From Paracraurococcus lichenis (GTDB lineage Bacteria; Pseudomonadota; Alphaproteobacteria; Acetobacterales; Acetobacteraceae): a stretch of DNA of 62,489 nt. The stretch spans positions 1 to 62,489 of the forward strand of contig NZ_JAUTWS010000038.1 in assembly GCF_030657435.1 (NCBI RefSeq), given 5' to 3'. The notes under the pieces are model-generated. The model was not told the DNA's origin. It did no database searches and worked only from the letters and a program-made list of their open reading frames with translations. The number at the start of each line of letters is the position of its first letter. Within the stretch, counting starts at the first letter, position 1. Below, piece after piece: positions 39,910 through 47,545 of the stretch. The translations under genes were made by a program, and so were the position numbers.

Positions 39910-41579
39910 CGGCCCAGCGCCTCCCGCAGCCGCGCGGCGTAGCGGTCCACCGTCCCGCGCAGCCGCGCCGCCTCCGCCGCATCGGGCGCGGCGTCCAGCG
40001 CCATGCTCCAGGCGCCGAGCTGGAAGGCGCAGTAGCAGGGCAGCAGGAACTCCAGCAGCGCCGGGTCGGCCTCCACCTCCGGCCGGATGCCGAGCTCGAC
40101 CATCGCCCCCGCGACGTCCCAGGCGATGTCCTGGCAGCCGATGAGGTCGTGCGCGGCATGGTGGTCCACCGCATCGGCCTTCAGCAGCCGACCATCCGGC
40201 AGCAGCAGCCATTCCCAGGCCTGCAGCCGGTTGTCGGTCTCGACCGGGCGGGCGCGGCGGGCGAGCGTGGCGAGCTCGCCGGGCGTCCAGCGGTCGAGGC
40301 CGCGCGCGGCATCCTCGCCGAGCGCCGCCGCCGTGTTGTGCCGCGCCATGGCGTGCAGCTCGGCGGGGCCGGCGCCGCGGTCCGGCGCGGCGGGGAAGGC
40401 GTGGGCACGGAATTCCAGATACGCGCCGACCCGCGCCGCCAGCCGGTCGCGGTCGGTCTGTGCGGGATCGAGCGGCCGCGCCTCCACCAGCCAGCGCTGC
40501 ACCAGGAAGCCGTGCCGCCAGCCCGCGACCGGCGGTGCGAAGCCCGCCTCGGCCAGGCGGCGCGCGCGTTCCGCCTTGCGCTCGCCCTCGGCGCCGAGGC
40601 CGGCGAATTTCAGCAGCCAGGTCCTGCCCCCGGCGGGCAGCAGGTATTTCCGCCGCTCCTGCGCCGGATGCGCCGGCGGCCAATCCGCCCCGACTGCCTG
40701 GCGCCTGCCGCGCCAGGCGCCGCCGGAGACGTCCTGCAGCGGCCCCTCCGCCGGCCCGACCAGGTCGGCCGCCCAGTCCGCAAGGCGCGGCTGCACGGCC
40801 GCCTCGAAGGCATAGCAGTGGCGCGCCGCGCCCTCCCAGCGGGCGCGGTGGCGCGGATCGGCCATGGCGCCCGGCGGGTTGCCGTGGCTCGGGAAGAAGG
40901 CGATGCGGCCGGGCGGCACGCCGCGCGCCTCCAGCCAGTCCGCGGTCGCGCCGAAGGAACTGCCCGACAGCCCCGGCCCCTCGTCCACCACCGCGACCGG
41001 CGCATCGCCGGCCAGCCTGGCCGCGAGGTCCGGCGCCACGGCCAACTCCCGCCGGAAGGGGTGCCCGACGGGGCGCAGCGTCACCGGCGCCGCGGCACCG
41101 AGCCCGGCCGCGACCATGGCCCCGAGCGGCGCGCCGATGCTGCGCAGGCCGAGGACCCGCGTCGCGGGCGGCAGGCCGGAGGCGGCGGCGGCGAGGGCAT
41201 AGGTCTCGGGATAGAGGGCGTAGAAGGCGAAGCCCTCCGCGAGGCGCGTCTCGACCCGCTCCGGCAGGTCCGGCAGGCGCGGGATCTCCGGCAGCGGCGC
41301 CGCCGCGCCGTGCCAGGCGGCGTGCAGGGCGCGGGCGAGGCCGAGCAGCAGCGCGGCGACCGCCTCCTGCGCCGGCGAGGCATCGTCCACGCCGCGCCCG
41401 GCGCGCTCCGCATCCGCGATGCCCTGCAGCAGGGCGCCGGCCTCGATCAGCAGGCCGGCGAGGGCGGCCTGGCGCGCGAGGCCGGCCGGCGCGCCGGCGA
41501 GGCGGGACCGCATGGCGGAGAGGCGGGCGAGCATGTCACGCGGGTCCTCGCACCGCCCCCGGTCGCCATAGACCAGCAT
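39906..41579 (-). CDS. Phosphoribosyltransferase-like and kinase-like fusion protein
   Basis: This encodes 557 residues. Residues 1-100 are helical. The middle (about 110-290) is phosphoribosyltransferase-like: VAVVDEGPGLSGSSFGATAD near 185-205 is the hydrophobic-acidic-acidic PRPP loop, and VLGLRSIGAPLGAMVAAGLG precedes it. The C-terminal part (about 320-540) looks like an aminoglycoside-phosphotransferase-type kinase: RTWLLKFAGLGAEGERKAER (Lys), FLVQRWLVEARPLD and DLIGCQDIAWDVAGAMVELG. I do not recognise a named family for the fusion. Coupled to a histidine phosphatase, it could phosphoribosylate, phosphorylate and dephosphorylate one metabolite. Confidence 0.65.
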   Translation of the reverse strand: MLVYGDRGRCEDPRDMLARLSAMRSRLAGAPAGLARQAALAGLLIEAGALLQGIADAERAGRGVDDASPAQEAVAALLLGLARALHAAWHGAAAPLPEIPRLPDLPERVETRLAEGFAFYALYPETYALAAAASGLPPATRVLGLRSIGAPLGAMVAAGLGAAAPVTLRPVGHPFRRELAVAPDLAARLAGDAPVAVVDEGPGLSGSSFGATADWLEARGVPPGRIAFFPSHGNPPGAMADPRHRARWEGAARHCYAFEAAVQPRLADWAADLVGPAEGPLQDVSGGAWRGRRQAVGADWPPAHPAQERRKYLLPAGGRTWLLKFAGLGAEGERKAERARRLAEAGFAPPVAGWRHGFLVQRWLVEARPLDPAQTDRDRLAARVGAYLEFRAHAFPAAPDRGAGPAELHAMARHNTAAALGEDAARGLDRWTPGELATLARRARPVETDNRLQAWEWLLLPDGRLLKADAVDHHAAHDLIGCQDIAWDVAGAMVELGIRPEVEADPALLEFLLPCYCAFQLGAWSMALDAAPDAAEAARLRGTVDRYAARLREALGR

Positions 41580-41682
41580 GCCCCGCTGCCCTCCGCCCCT
41601 GCCGCTGCGGCAACGCGGCGGCGACGGCGGGGATGCGCCGGCCCGCCCGCACAGGCCGGCCGCGCCGGCGCGCGTCGCCGGC

Positions 41683-42150
41683 CTACTGCCCGTCGAAGTA
41701 GCGCAGCCCGGCGCGCAGCGTCAGTTGGATGCCGGCATTGTCGAGGTCGTCGCCCGGGCCGTCGATGCGGTACTGCCCGCGCTCGACGATCGTGCCCTCG
41801 ACATTGTCGAGCGGCATCCAGTCATGGTGCTCGCCCAGCACGATCCAGGACTGCGTGTAGTTGCGGGTGTCCTGGATGACGGCGGCGTGCTTGCGCGCAT
41901 CCGCCGGAATGGGGAGCTGCGCCGTGCCGCTCCAGGTGAGGAAGGTGTTGTTCGTCCGCATCTCGCGGACCGAGTAGAAGACGTCCACCAGGATGTTGCC
42001 GCCGGCATCGTCCACCCGCAGGTTGCTGGTGTTGAGCTCGACGCGGGTCTGGCGGCCCGGCTTGCTGAAGATGTCGGCGTCGCCGCCGCCGGCCAGGCGC
42101 AGGTGGCCGGAGGCATAGTCCTGCTTCGTCGTGGTGTTGACCCAAGGCAT
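41683..42150 (-). CDS. Unknown beta-rich protein
   Basis: This encodes 155 residues from MPWVNTTTKQDYASGHLRLA, with GAAGGA nine bases upstream; upstream in-frame codons look non-coding. There is no signal peptide or membrane segment. The protein alternates short strands (TRVELNTSNLRVDDAGGNIL, VIQDTRNYTQSWIVLGEHHD) and ends GIQLTLRAGLRYFDGQ. No family is recognised. It stands alone between the PRTase/kinase gene and the patatin gene. Confidence 0.6.
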   Translation of the reverse strand: MPWVNTTTKQDYASGHLRLAGGGDADIFSKPGRQTRVELNTSNLRVDDAGGNILVDVFYSVREMRTNNTFLTWSGTAQLPIPADARKHAAVIQDTRNYTQSWIVLGEHHDWMPLDNVEGTIVERGQYRIDGPGDDLDNAGIQLTLRAGLRYFDGQ

Positions 42151-42324
42151 CACGGGCAATCCTTCGCTGAAATATCCCGGCGAAGGCAGGCTGGGCCGCG
42201 GCACAGCGGCCGGCTGTGGCGCGCGCCACTCGTTCCGACCGCTGCGGCGCAGTGCGGCCCGGAGCGCATGCACGCCACAGGGAGGGCGGAGTCTTCCGGC
42301 GTGTCCGCCCCGTGGCGATTGGCG

Positions 42325-43491
42325 CTACAGGTAGCGCTGGATGTCCAGCGTGCTCTCCCGCCCCAGGGTCTCGAAATGCTCGGCGAGGAAGCGGTCCGCC
42401 GCCTCCCAGCCATAGCGGCGCAGGGTCTGCAGGAATTCCCAGTCGCCGTTCAGCTTGGTCGAGAGCTTGAACTGCCGCATGCGCGCCTCGTCCTCCACGC
42501 AATGGAGGAAGATGCGGCGGTAGCGTGGCTGCTCCAGCCGTCCGGAATCGAGCAGCCGCTGCACGAAGTCGATCGCCCGCATCTCCGCCATGAGCGAGGC
42601 GTTGAAGCTGATCTCGTTCAGCCGGTTCATGATGTCCGATGGCGTGGTGGGCAGTTCGTCGCGCATGATGGCGTTGATCTGCACCAGCAGGATGTCGGGC
42701 GCGCCGCGCTCGTAGTAGAGCGGCCAGATCGCGGGATTGCCGAGATAGCCGCCGTCCCAATAGGCCTCGCCCTCGATCTCCACCGCCCGGAAGATGTTCG
42801 GCAGGCAGGCGGAGGCGAGGATGACGTCGGTGTTCACCTCGGTCCGGGTGAAGATCCGCGGCTTGCCCGTCCGGACATTGGTCGCGCTGATGAAGAGCCG
42901 GATCGCCTTCGGGTCGCGCTTCAGCCGCGCCTCGTCGAGGTTCTCCACCAGCACCTGCCGCAGCGGGTTGAACTCCAGCAGGAAGGGGCTGAGCTGGTAG
43001 GGGGAGAAGACGCGGCTCAGCGTGTCGAAGGTCTGGTAGGCGACCGAATAGGTCAGGTCGTAGCCCCAGAGCGCCTTCTCGATCGGCGTGTTGCGCAGCG
43101 GGCTGATGGCGAGCTTGGAGGCGACCGCGCGCCAGACCTTGTCGAGGGCGCGGCGCGCCCCCTCCCGCCCGCCCTCGGCCAGGCCCTGGACGAAGATCGC
43201 GGCATTGATGGCGCCGGCCGAGGTGCCGGAGACGGCGTCGAAGACCAGCCGCTCGTCCTCCAGCAGCCGCTCCAGCACGCCCCAGGTGAAGGCGCCATGC
43301 GTGCCGCCGCCCTGCAGCGCGAGGTTCAGCCGCTTGGTCGCGACCGGCTTCGCCACGGCGGGCGCGGGCGGCGCCTGGGGCTCCGGCACCAGCGCCTCGG
43401 GCAGCGGCCCTTCGCCCCGCAGGTCGCCGTCCGGGCGCCCCTCTCTCGCGGTGCCGGGCTTGCGCCCGGCGCCGTCGTCGTCCTTCGGCAT
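42325..43491 (-). CDS. Patatin-like phospholipase family protein
   Basis: This 388-residue serine acylhydrolase has a Ser-Asp dyad. The oxyanion loop is ALQGGGTHGAF, the nucleophile is in SGTSAGAINA and the Asp is in YWDGGYLGNP. A Pro-rich N-terminal 50 residues are probably disordered. The C-terminal third (FLAEHFETLGRESTLDIQRY) extends beyond the core, as in the DUF3734-bearing patatins of proteobacteria. It follows the 3-hydroxybutyrate dehydrogenase gene with a one-base stop/start overlap, an arrangement seen in many alphaproteobacteria, suggesting a role in lipid or polyhydroxybutyrate turnover. Confidence 0.92.
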   Translation of the reverse strand: MPKDDDGAGRKPGTAREGRPDGDLRGEGPLPEALVPEPQAPPAPAVAKPVATKRLNLALQGGGTHGAFTWGVLERLLEDERLVFDAVSGTSAGAINAAIFVQGLAEGGREGARRALDKVWRAVASKLAISPLRNTPIEKALWGYDLTYSVAYQTFDTLSRVFSPYQLSPFLLEFNPLRQVLVENLDEARLKRDPKAIRLFISATNVRTGKPRIFTRTEVNTDVILASACLPNIFRAVEIEGEAYWDGGYLGNPAIWPLYYERGAPDILLVQINAIMRDELPTTPSDIMNRLNEISFNASLMAEMRAIDFVQRLLDSGRLEQPRYRRIFLHCVEDEARMRQFKLSTKLNGDWEFLQTLRRYGWEAADRFLAEHFETLGRESTLDIQRYL

Positions 43492-44285
43492 CAGTTCGCC
43501 AGCCAGCCCCCGTCGATGGAGATCGCCGCGCCGTTGAAGCCGTCGCTGCCCGGGCCGCAGAGATGCAGCGCCATGCGGGCGATGTCCTCCACCTCCACCC
43601 AGCGCTTGGAGGGCTGGTGCACCAGCAGGAAATCGGTCAGCGCGGCCTCCTCCGAGACGCCATGCGCCTTGGCGAGCGGCGGAAGCTGCGCCTCGGCCAG
43701 CGGCGTGCGGACGAAGCCGGGGCAGATGGCGTTGCAGGTGATGTGGCTGCGGGCGATCTCGAGGGCGACGGTCTTGGTCAGGCCGACCACCGCGTGCTTG
43801 GCCGAGACATAGGCCGACTTCTCCGCCGAGGCGATGAGGCCATGCGCCGAGGCGATGTTGATGATGCGGCCCCAGCCGCGCTGCTTCATGCCCGGCAGCG
43901 CCGCCTTGATGGCATACCAGTTCGAGGAGAAGTTGATGGCCATGATGGCCTCGAACTTGTCGTCGGGGAATTCGTCGATCGGCGCGACGAACTGGATGCC
44001 GGCATTGTTCACGAGGATGTCGAGGGTGCCGAGCGTCTCCTGCGCCTCCTGCACCATCTGCCGGACGGCGGCGGGCTTGGAGAGGTCAGCGGCGGAATAG
44101 GGTGCCTCGGCGACGCCCATGGCGGCGCCCACCTCGGCCCGGGCCCGGGCGATCTCCTCCGGCTTGCCGAAGCCGTTCAGCATCACCTTGGCGCCTGCCT
44201 CGGCATAGAGCTGGGCGATGCCGAGGCCGATGCCGCTGGTGCTGCCGGTCACCAGGGCGGTGCGGCCGGTCAGGATCTTTTCCAT
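43491..44285 (-). CDS. bdhA: 3-hydroxybutyrate dehydrogenase
   Basis: This 264-residue short-chain dehydrogenase oxidises D-3-hydroxybutyrate to acetoacetate with NAD. The cofactor motif is TGSTSGIGLGIA, then LVNNAGIQFVAPIDEF and catalytic Ser/Tyr/Lys in NIASAHGLIAS and YVSAKHAVVG. ICPGFVRTPLAEAQLP is the signature that separates BdhA from other relatives. I start at MEKILTGRTA with GAAGGAG nine bases upstream. It is coupled to the patatin gene and lies 35 bases from the flavoprotein gene, all leftward. Confidence 0.94.
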   Translation of the reverse strand: MEKILTGRTALVTGSTSGIGLGIAQLYAEAGAKVMLNGFGKPEEIARARAEVGAAMGVAEAPYSAADLSKPAAVRQMVQEAQETLGTLDILVNNAGIQFVAPIDEFPDDKFEAIMAINFSSNWYAIKAALPGMKQRGWGRIINIASAHGLIASAEKSAYVSAKHAVVGLTKTVALEIARSHITCNAICPGFVRTPLAEAQLPPLAKAHGVSEEAALTDFLLVHQPSKRWVEVEDIARMALHLCGPGSDGFNGAAISIDGGWLAN

Positions 44286-44320
44286 CGGGGTGGGCTCCTT
44301 CGCAGGTGCGGCATGAACGC

Positions 44321-45760
44321 TCAAGGCAGGCGCTTGAGCAAGCCGATAAGGCGCTTCGTGAAGGGGGACAACAGCCGGGGGGCATAGAAATCGCCTGCCG
44401 CGCGCTTGCCCCCCTCGGAGAGCGTGGGATAGGGGAGGACCATGGAGGCCAGGGCCGAGAGCGGCAGCCTGCGGCCGATCATCAGCCCGTAGAGCCCGGC
44501 CATGTCGCCCGCCCGCGGCGCCAGGATGCCGGCGCCGAGCAGGCGGCCCCCCGGCGTGGCGACCAGCTTGACCAGCCCCTCCGCCCGGCCCTCGGCGATG
44601 GCGCGGTCATTCTCCGAGAGCGGCCAGCGCTGGATGCGGAGGTCCGTGTGGCCGGCGGCGCGCGCCTCCTCCTCGGTCAGGCCGACCTGGGCGAGTTCCG
44701 GGTCGGTATAGGTCACCCGCGGCAGGGCGGCGTAGTCCACCCTCGTGCCGGGCAGCCGGAACAGCATGGCGCGGACCAGCACCCCGGCATGCTGGCCGGC
44801 GACATGGGTGAAGGCGCGGGGCCCGATGCCCTCCGGATCGGCGATGTCGCCCACCGCCCAGACCCGGCGGTTGGAGACGGAGCGGAGGTCCGGCCGGGTG
44901 CGGATGCCGCGCGGCCCGGCCTCGATGCCGGCCGCCTCCAGCCCGAGGCCCTCCAGCCGCGGCGCCCGGCCCACCGCCAGCAGCAGGTGGCTGCCGGCGA
45001 TCCGCTCTCCCCCGTCCAGCACCGCGACGACGCGGTCGGCGCCGGTCCCGGGCTCGAGGCGCAGCAGCTTCGCCCCCTCGCGGAAGGCGACCCCGTCGGC
45101 CGCGAGGGCGGCGCGCACCCCGTCCGCCAGCTCCTCGTCCTCCCGCACCGCGACGCGCGGCGCTGCCTCGATCACCGTCACCCGGCAGCCGAGCCAGGCA
45201 TGCGCCTGCGCCATCTCGAGGCCGATCGGCCCGCCGCCCAGAATCAGCAGGTGGGCCGGACGTTCCTCGAGGTCGAAGAGCGTCTCGTTGGTCAGGAAGG
45301 GCACCGCGCCGAGGCCCGGGATCTCCGGCACGACGGCGGCGCTGCCGGCGGCGATGACGGCGCGACGGAAGGTCAGGCGTCGCCCGCCGGCCTCGATCTC
45401 GTCCGGCGCGGTGAAGCGGGCCGTGGCCTCGACCACCTCCACGCCCATGCCGCGGTAGCGCGCCGCGCTGTCGTTCGGCGCGATGCGGTCGATGGCGCCC
45501 CGGACATGCGCCCGCACGGCGGCCCAGTCCACCTCCGGCTCCGGCAGGCGAATGCCGAGGCGACCGGCCCGCCGCGCCTCGGCCGCGGCATGCGCGGCGG
45601 CGAGCAGTGCCTTGGAGGGGACGCAGCCATAGTTCAGGCAGTCGCCGCCCATCCGGCCGCGCTCGATCAGCGCGACCCTGAGGCCGAGGCCGCTGCCGAT
45701 GGCGGCGACGGACAGGCCCGCCGCCCCGGCGCCGATCACCGCCACGTCGAAATCCGGCAT
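44321..45760 (-). CDS. FAD-dependent pyridine nucleotide-disulfide oxidoreductase, mercuric-reductase-like
   Basis: This encodes 479 residues. FAD binding is VAVIGAGAAGLSVAAIG at the start, the redox disulfide is GGDCLNYGCVPSK, NAD binding is LLILGGGPIGLEMAQAHAWL, and the second FAD motif is RVWAVGDIADPEG. The dimerisation domain ends in VLPYPTLSEGGKRA, where the His of lipoamide dehydrogenase (H-x-H-P-T) is missing. It is therefore not a normal dihydrolipoyl dehydrogenase, and it lacks extra vicinal cysteines for Hg. It lies 62 bases after a TVP38/TMEM64 gene, a common partner, perhaps in thiol or quinone redox. Confidence 0.88.
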   Translation of the reverse strand: MPDFDVAVIGAGAAGLSVAAIGSGLGLRVALIERGRMGGDCLNYGCVPSKALLAAAHAAAEARRAGRLGIRLPEPEVDWAAVRAHVRGAIDRIAPNDSAARYRGMGVEVVEATARFTAPDEIEAGGRRLTFRRAVIAAGSAAVVPEIPGLGAVPFLTNETLFDLEERPAHLLILGGGPIGLEMAQAHAWLGCRVTVIEAAPRVAVREDEELADGVRAALAADGVAFREGAKLLRLEPGTGADRVVAVLDGGERIAGSHLLLAVGRAPRLEGLGLEAAGIEAGPRGIRTRPDLRSVSNRRVWAVGDIADPEGIGPRAFTHVAGQHAGVLVRAMLFRLPGTRVDYAALPRVTYTDPELAQVGLTEEEARAAGHTDLRIQRWPLSENDRAIAEGRAEGLVKLVATPGGRLLGAGILAPRAGDMAGLYGLMIGRRLPLSALASMVLPYPTLSEGGKRAAGDFYAPRLLSPFTKRLIGLLKRLP

Positions 45761-45822
45761 GTCGTGCTCTTTCCTCGGTCGTTGCGGATCAGATGGGGCA
45801 GGCGCGACGCCGCGCCCCTGCG

Positions 45823-46569
45823 TCATCGGCCCCCGCGCCGGCGCCGCCACCAGGCGCCGAGCAGCGAGAGCGCCGCGAGGCCGACCAGCGGCAGCAGGAT
45901 GCCGGGCGAGAGGATCACCGAGAGGTCCGGCCGCCCGCCGGCCTCGATCACCTGGCCGAGCCCGGCGCCGATGCCGGCGAAGACCACCGTTGCCGGGATG
46001 ATCCCGAGGAAGGTCGCGCCGGCATAGGGCGCGAGCGGCATGCCGGCCAGCGCCGGGGCGAGGTTGGCCAGCCAGAAGGGCACCACCGGCAGCAGCCGCA
46101 GCGAGAGCAGGTACCAGAAGCCGTCGCGCGCCAGCCCCTCCCGCAGCTTCGCCATCAACGGGCCGGCGCGGTGCGCCAGCGTCTCGGCCAGCGCATGGCG
46201 GGCGGCGAGGAAGAGGGCGCAGGCGCCGAGCGTCGCGCCCAGCACCGCGGCCGCGGCGCCGAGCCAGGGGCCGAAGAGGAAGCCGCCGGCCAGCGTCATC
46301 ACCGCCCCGCCGGGGAGGGAGAAGGCGACCACCGCGACATAGAGAAGGACATAGAGCAGCGGCGCCGCGACCGGCCGCGCCGCGACGAAGGCGGCGAGCG
46401 CGGCACGGTGCTCGGCCAGCGCCTCGAAGGACAGGTACCGCTGCAGGCCGAGCGCATAGGCGAGGCCGAGCGCCGCCAGGATCAGGCCGAGCGGCCAGAG
46501 CCGGGTCCAGCCCGGGCGGGGGGAGGGGGTGTCGGGGGGCATGGGCCGGGATTCGTCTCCGCGCGGCAT
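45823..46569 (-). CDS. TVP38/TMEM64 (DedA-like) membrane protein
   Basis: This encodes about 248 residues with six hydrophobic segments. The VTT-domain signature is present: FSLPGGAVMTLAGGFLFGPW, ATLGACALFLAARHALAE and LRLLPVVPFWLANLAPALAG, with GATFLGIIPATVVFAGIGAG after it. Family members are linked to lipid scrambling or small-solute transport. The start is uncertain (46569 or 46542). It precedes the flavoprotein in the same direction, which suggests joint function. It is divergent from rpmH. Confidence 0.9.
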   Translation of the reverse strand: MPRGDESRPMPPDTPSPRPGWTRLWPLGLILAALGLAYALGLQRYLSFEALAEHRAALAAFVAARPVAAPLLYVLLYVAVVAFSLPGGAVMTLAGGFLFGPWLGAAAAVLGATLGACALFLAARHALAETLAHRAGPLMAKLREGLARDGFWYLLSLRLLPVVPFWLANLAPALAGMPLAPYAGATFLGIIPATVVFAGIGAGLGQVIEAGGRPDLSVILSPGILLPLVGLAALSLLGAWWRRRRGGR

Positions 46570-46613
46570 CGCGTTACCCGAGCCAGGAGTTCCGCGCCAC
46601 CGCACCGCCGCGA

Positions 46614-46643
46614 TTGACGGAGTGGCCCCGCCCTCCCTATAGG
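46614..46643 (+). promoter_or_regulatory. Sigma-70-type promoter of the rpmH operon
   Basis: TTGACG (46614-46619) and TATAGG (46638-46643) are separated by 18 bases, close to the vegetative consensus. The rpmH start lies about 98 bases further on. The predicted position suits a strong housekeeping promoter for rpmH-rnpA-yidD-yidC-engB. Confidence 0.6.
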
Positions 46644-46741
46644 TGCGCCCCTTCGCCGGGGCCCGCTGCCAGGGTCGCCGGCCGTCGCCGCAGCGTGCCC
46701 GCCCGGTGCCGCTCCGACGCCTTTCCTGACGGAGATCGACC

Positions 46742-46876
46742 GTGAAGCGTACCTATCAGCCCTCGAAGCTCGTCCGGAAGCGCCGGCATGGCTTCCGCAC
46801 CCGCATGGCCACGGTGGGCGGCCGCAAGGTCCTGGCCAACCGCCGTGCCAAGGGCCGCGCCAAGCTCAGCGCCTGA
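46742..46876 (+). CDS. rpmH: 50S ribosomal protein L34
   Basis: This encodes 44 residues from GTG 46742 with GGAG seven bases upstream. The sequence is a textbook L34: KRTYQPSKLVRKRRHGFRTR, then RKVLANRRAKGRAKLSA. It is a small basic protein of the large ribosomal subunit. It is followed after 22 bases by rnpA, the near-universal bacterial pairing. Confidence 0.97.
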   Translation: MKRTYQPSKLVRKRRHGFRTRMATVGGRKVLANRRAKGRAKLSA

Positions 46877-46898
46877 GCCGGCGAAGCGGAGGCTTGCC

Positions 46899-47282
46899 AT
46901 GCCGGGCCGCCTGCCCAGACTGACCCGGCGCGGCGAGTTCCTGAAGGTGGCCGGGAAGGGGCGGAAGGCCGCCCGCCCGGGCCTGGTCCTGCAGGCGCTG
47001 CCGCAACCGCAAGGCGGGCTGCGCCTCGGCTTCACCGCGACGAAGAAGATCGGCAACGCCGTCATCCGCAACCGCGCCAAGCGCCGGCTGCGCGAGGCGG
47101 CGCGCCTGACCCTCGGCGCCGCCCCGCCGGCCGGCTGGGACCTGGTGCTGATCGCGCGCGACGAGACCGGCCGGCGCGCCTGGGACAAGCTGCTCGGCGA
47201 CCTGCGCGGCGCGCTGCGCCAGGCCGGCGTCCCGCTGGACGCGCCGGCGCAGCCCGCGCCCACGGCGGAGCCCGCGCCATGA
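46899..47282 (+). CDS. rnpA: Ribonuclease P protein component
   Basis: This encodes 127 residues from MPGRLPRLTRRGEFLKVAGK with GGAGG six bases upstream. It assists the RNase P RNA in trimming tRNA 5' ends. The RNR motif is KIGNAVIRNRAKRRLREAAR, and DLVLIARDETGRRAWDKL is the usual C-terminal part; an Ala/Pro tail is added. Its end overlaps the yidD start by four bases. Confidence 0.95.
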   Translation: MPGRLPRLTRRGEFLKVAGKGRKAARPGLVLQALPQPQGGLRLGFTATKKIGNAVIRNRAKRRLREAARLTLGAAPPAGWDLVLIARDETGRRAWDKLLGDLRGALRQAGVPLDAPAQPAPTAEPAP

Positions 47283-47536
47283 GCCCGGGCGCCCAGGCCC
47301 TGCGCGGCGCCGTCATCGCCTATCAGTGGACGCTCCGCCCCTTCATCGGCGCGCATTGCCGCTTCCACCCGACCTGCAGCCATTACGCGCTGGAGGCACT
47401 GGCCACCCATGGCGCCCTGCGGGGCGCCGCGCTGGCCGGCCGCCGCATCCTGCGCTGCAACCCCTGGCATCCCGGCGGCTACGATCCGGTCCCGCCGCGC
47501 GATCCCCCTATGTTCCAGCCGGTCCCGAAAGGCTGA
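47279..47536 (+). CDS. yidD: Membrane protein insertion efficiency factor YidD
   Basis: This encodes 85 residues. The family signatures CRFHPTCSHYALEALATHGA and RILRCNPWHPGGYDPVP are complete, including the conserved cysteines. YidD is a small membrane-associated protein that helps YidC. It overlaps rnpA (ATGA) and sits ten bases before yidC. Confidence 0.95.
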   Translation: MSPGAQALRGAVIAYQWTLRPFIGAHCRFHPTCSHYALEALATHGALRGAALAGRRILRCNPWHPGGYDPVPPRDPPMFQPVPKG

Positions 47537-47545
47537 CCCCGTCCC

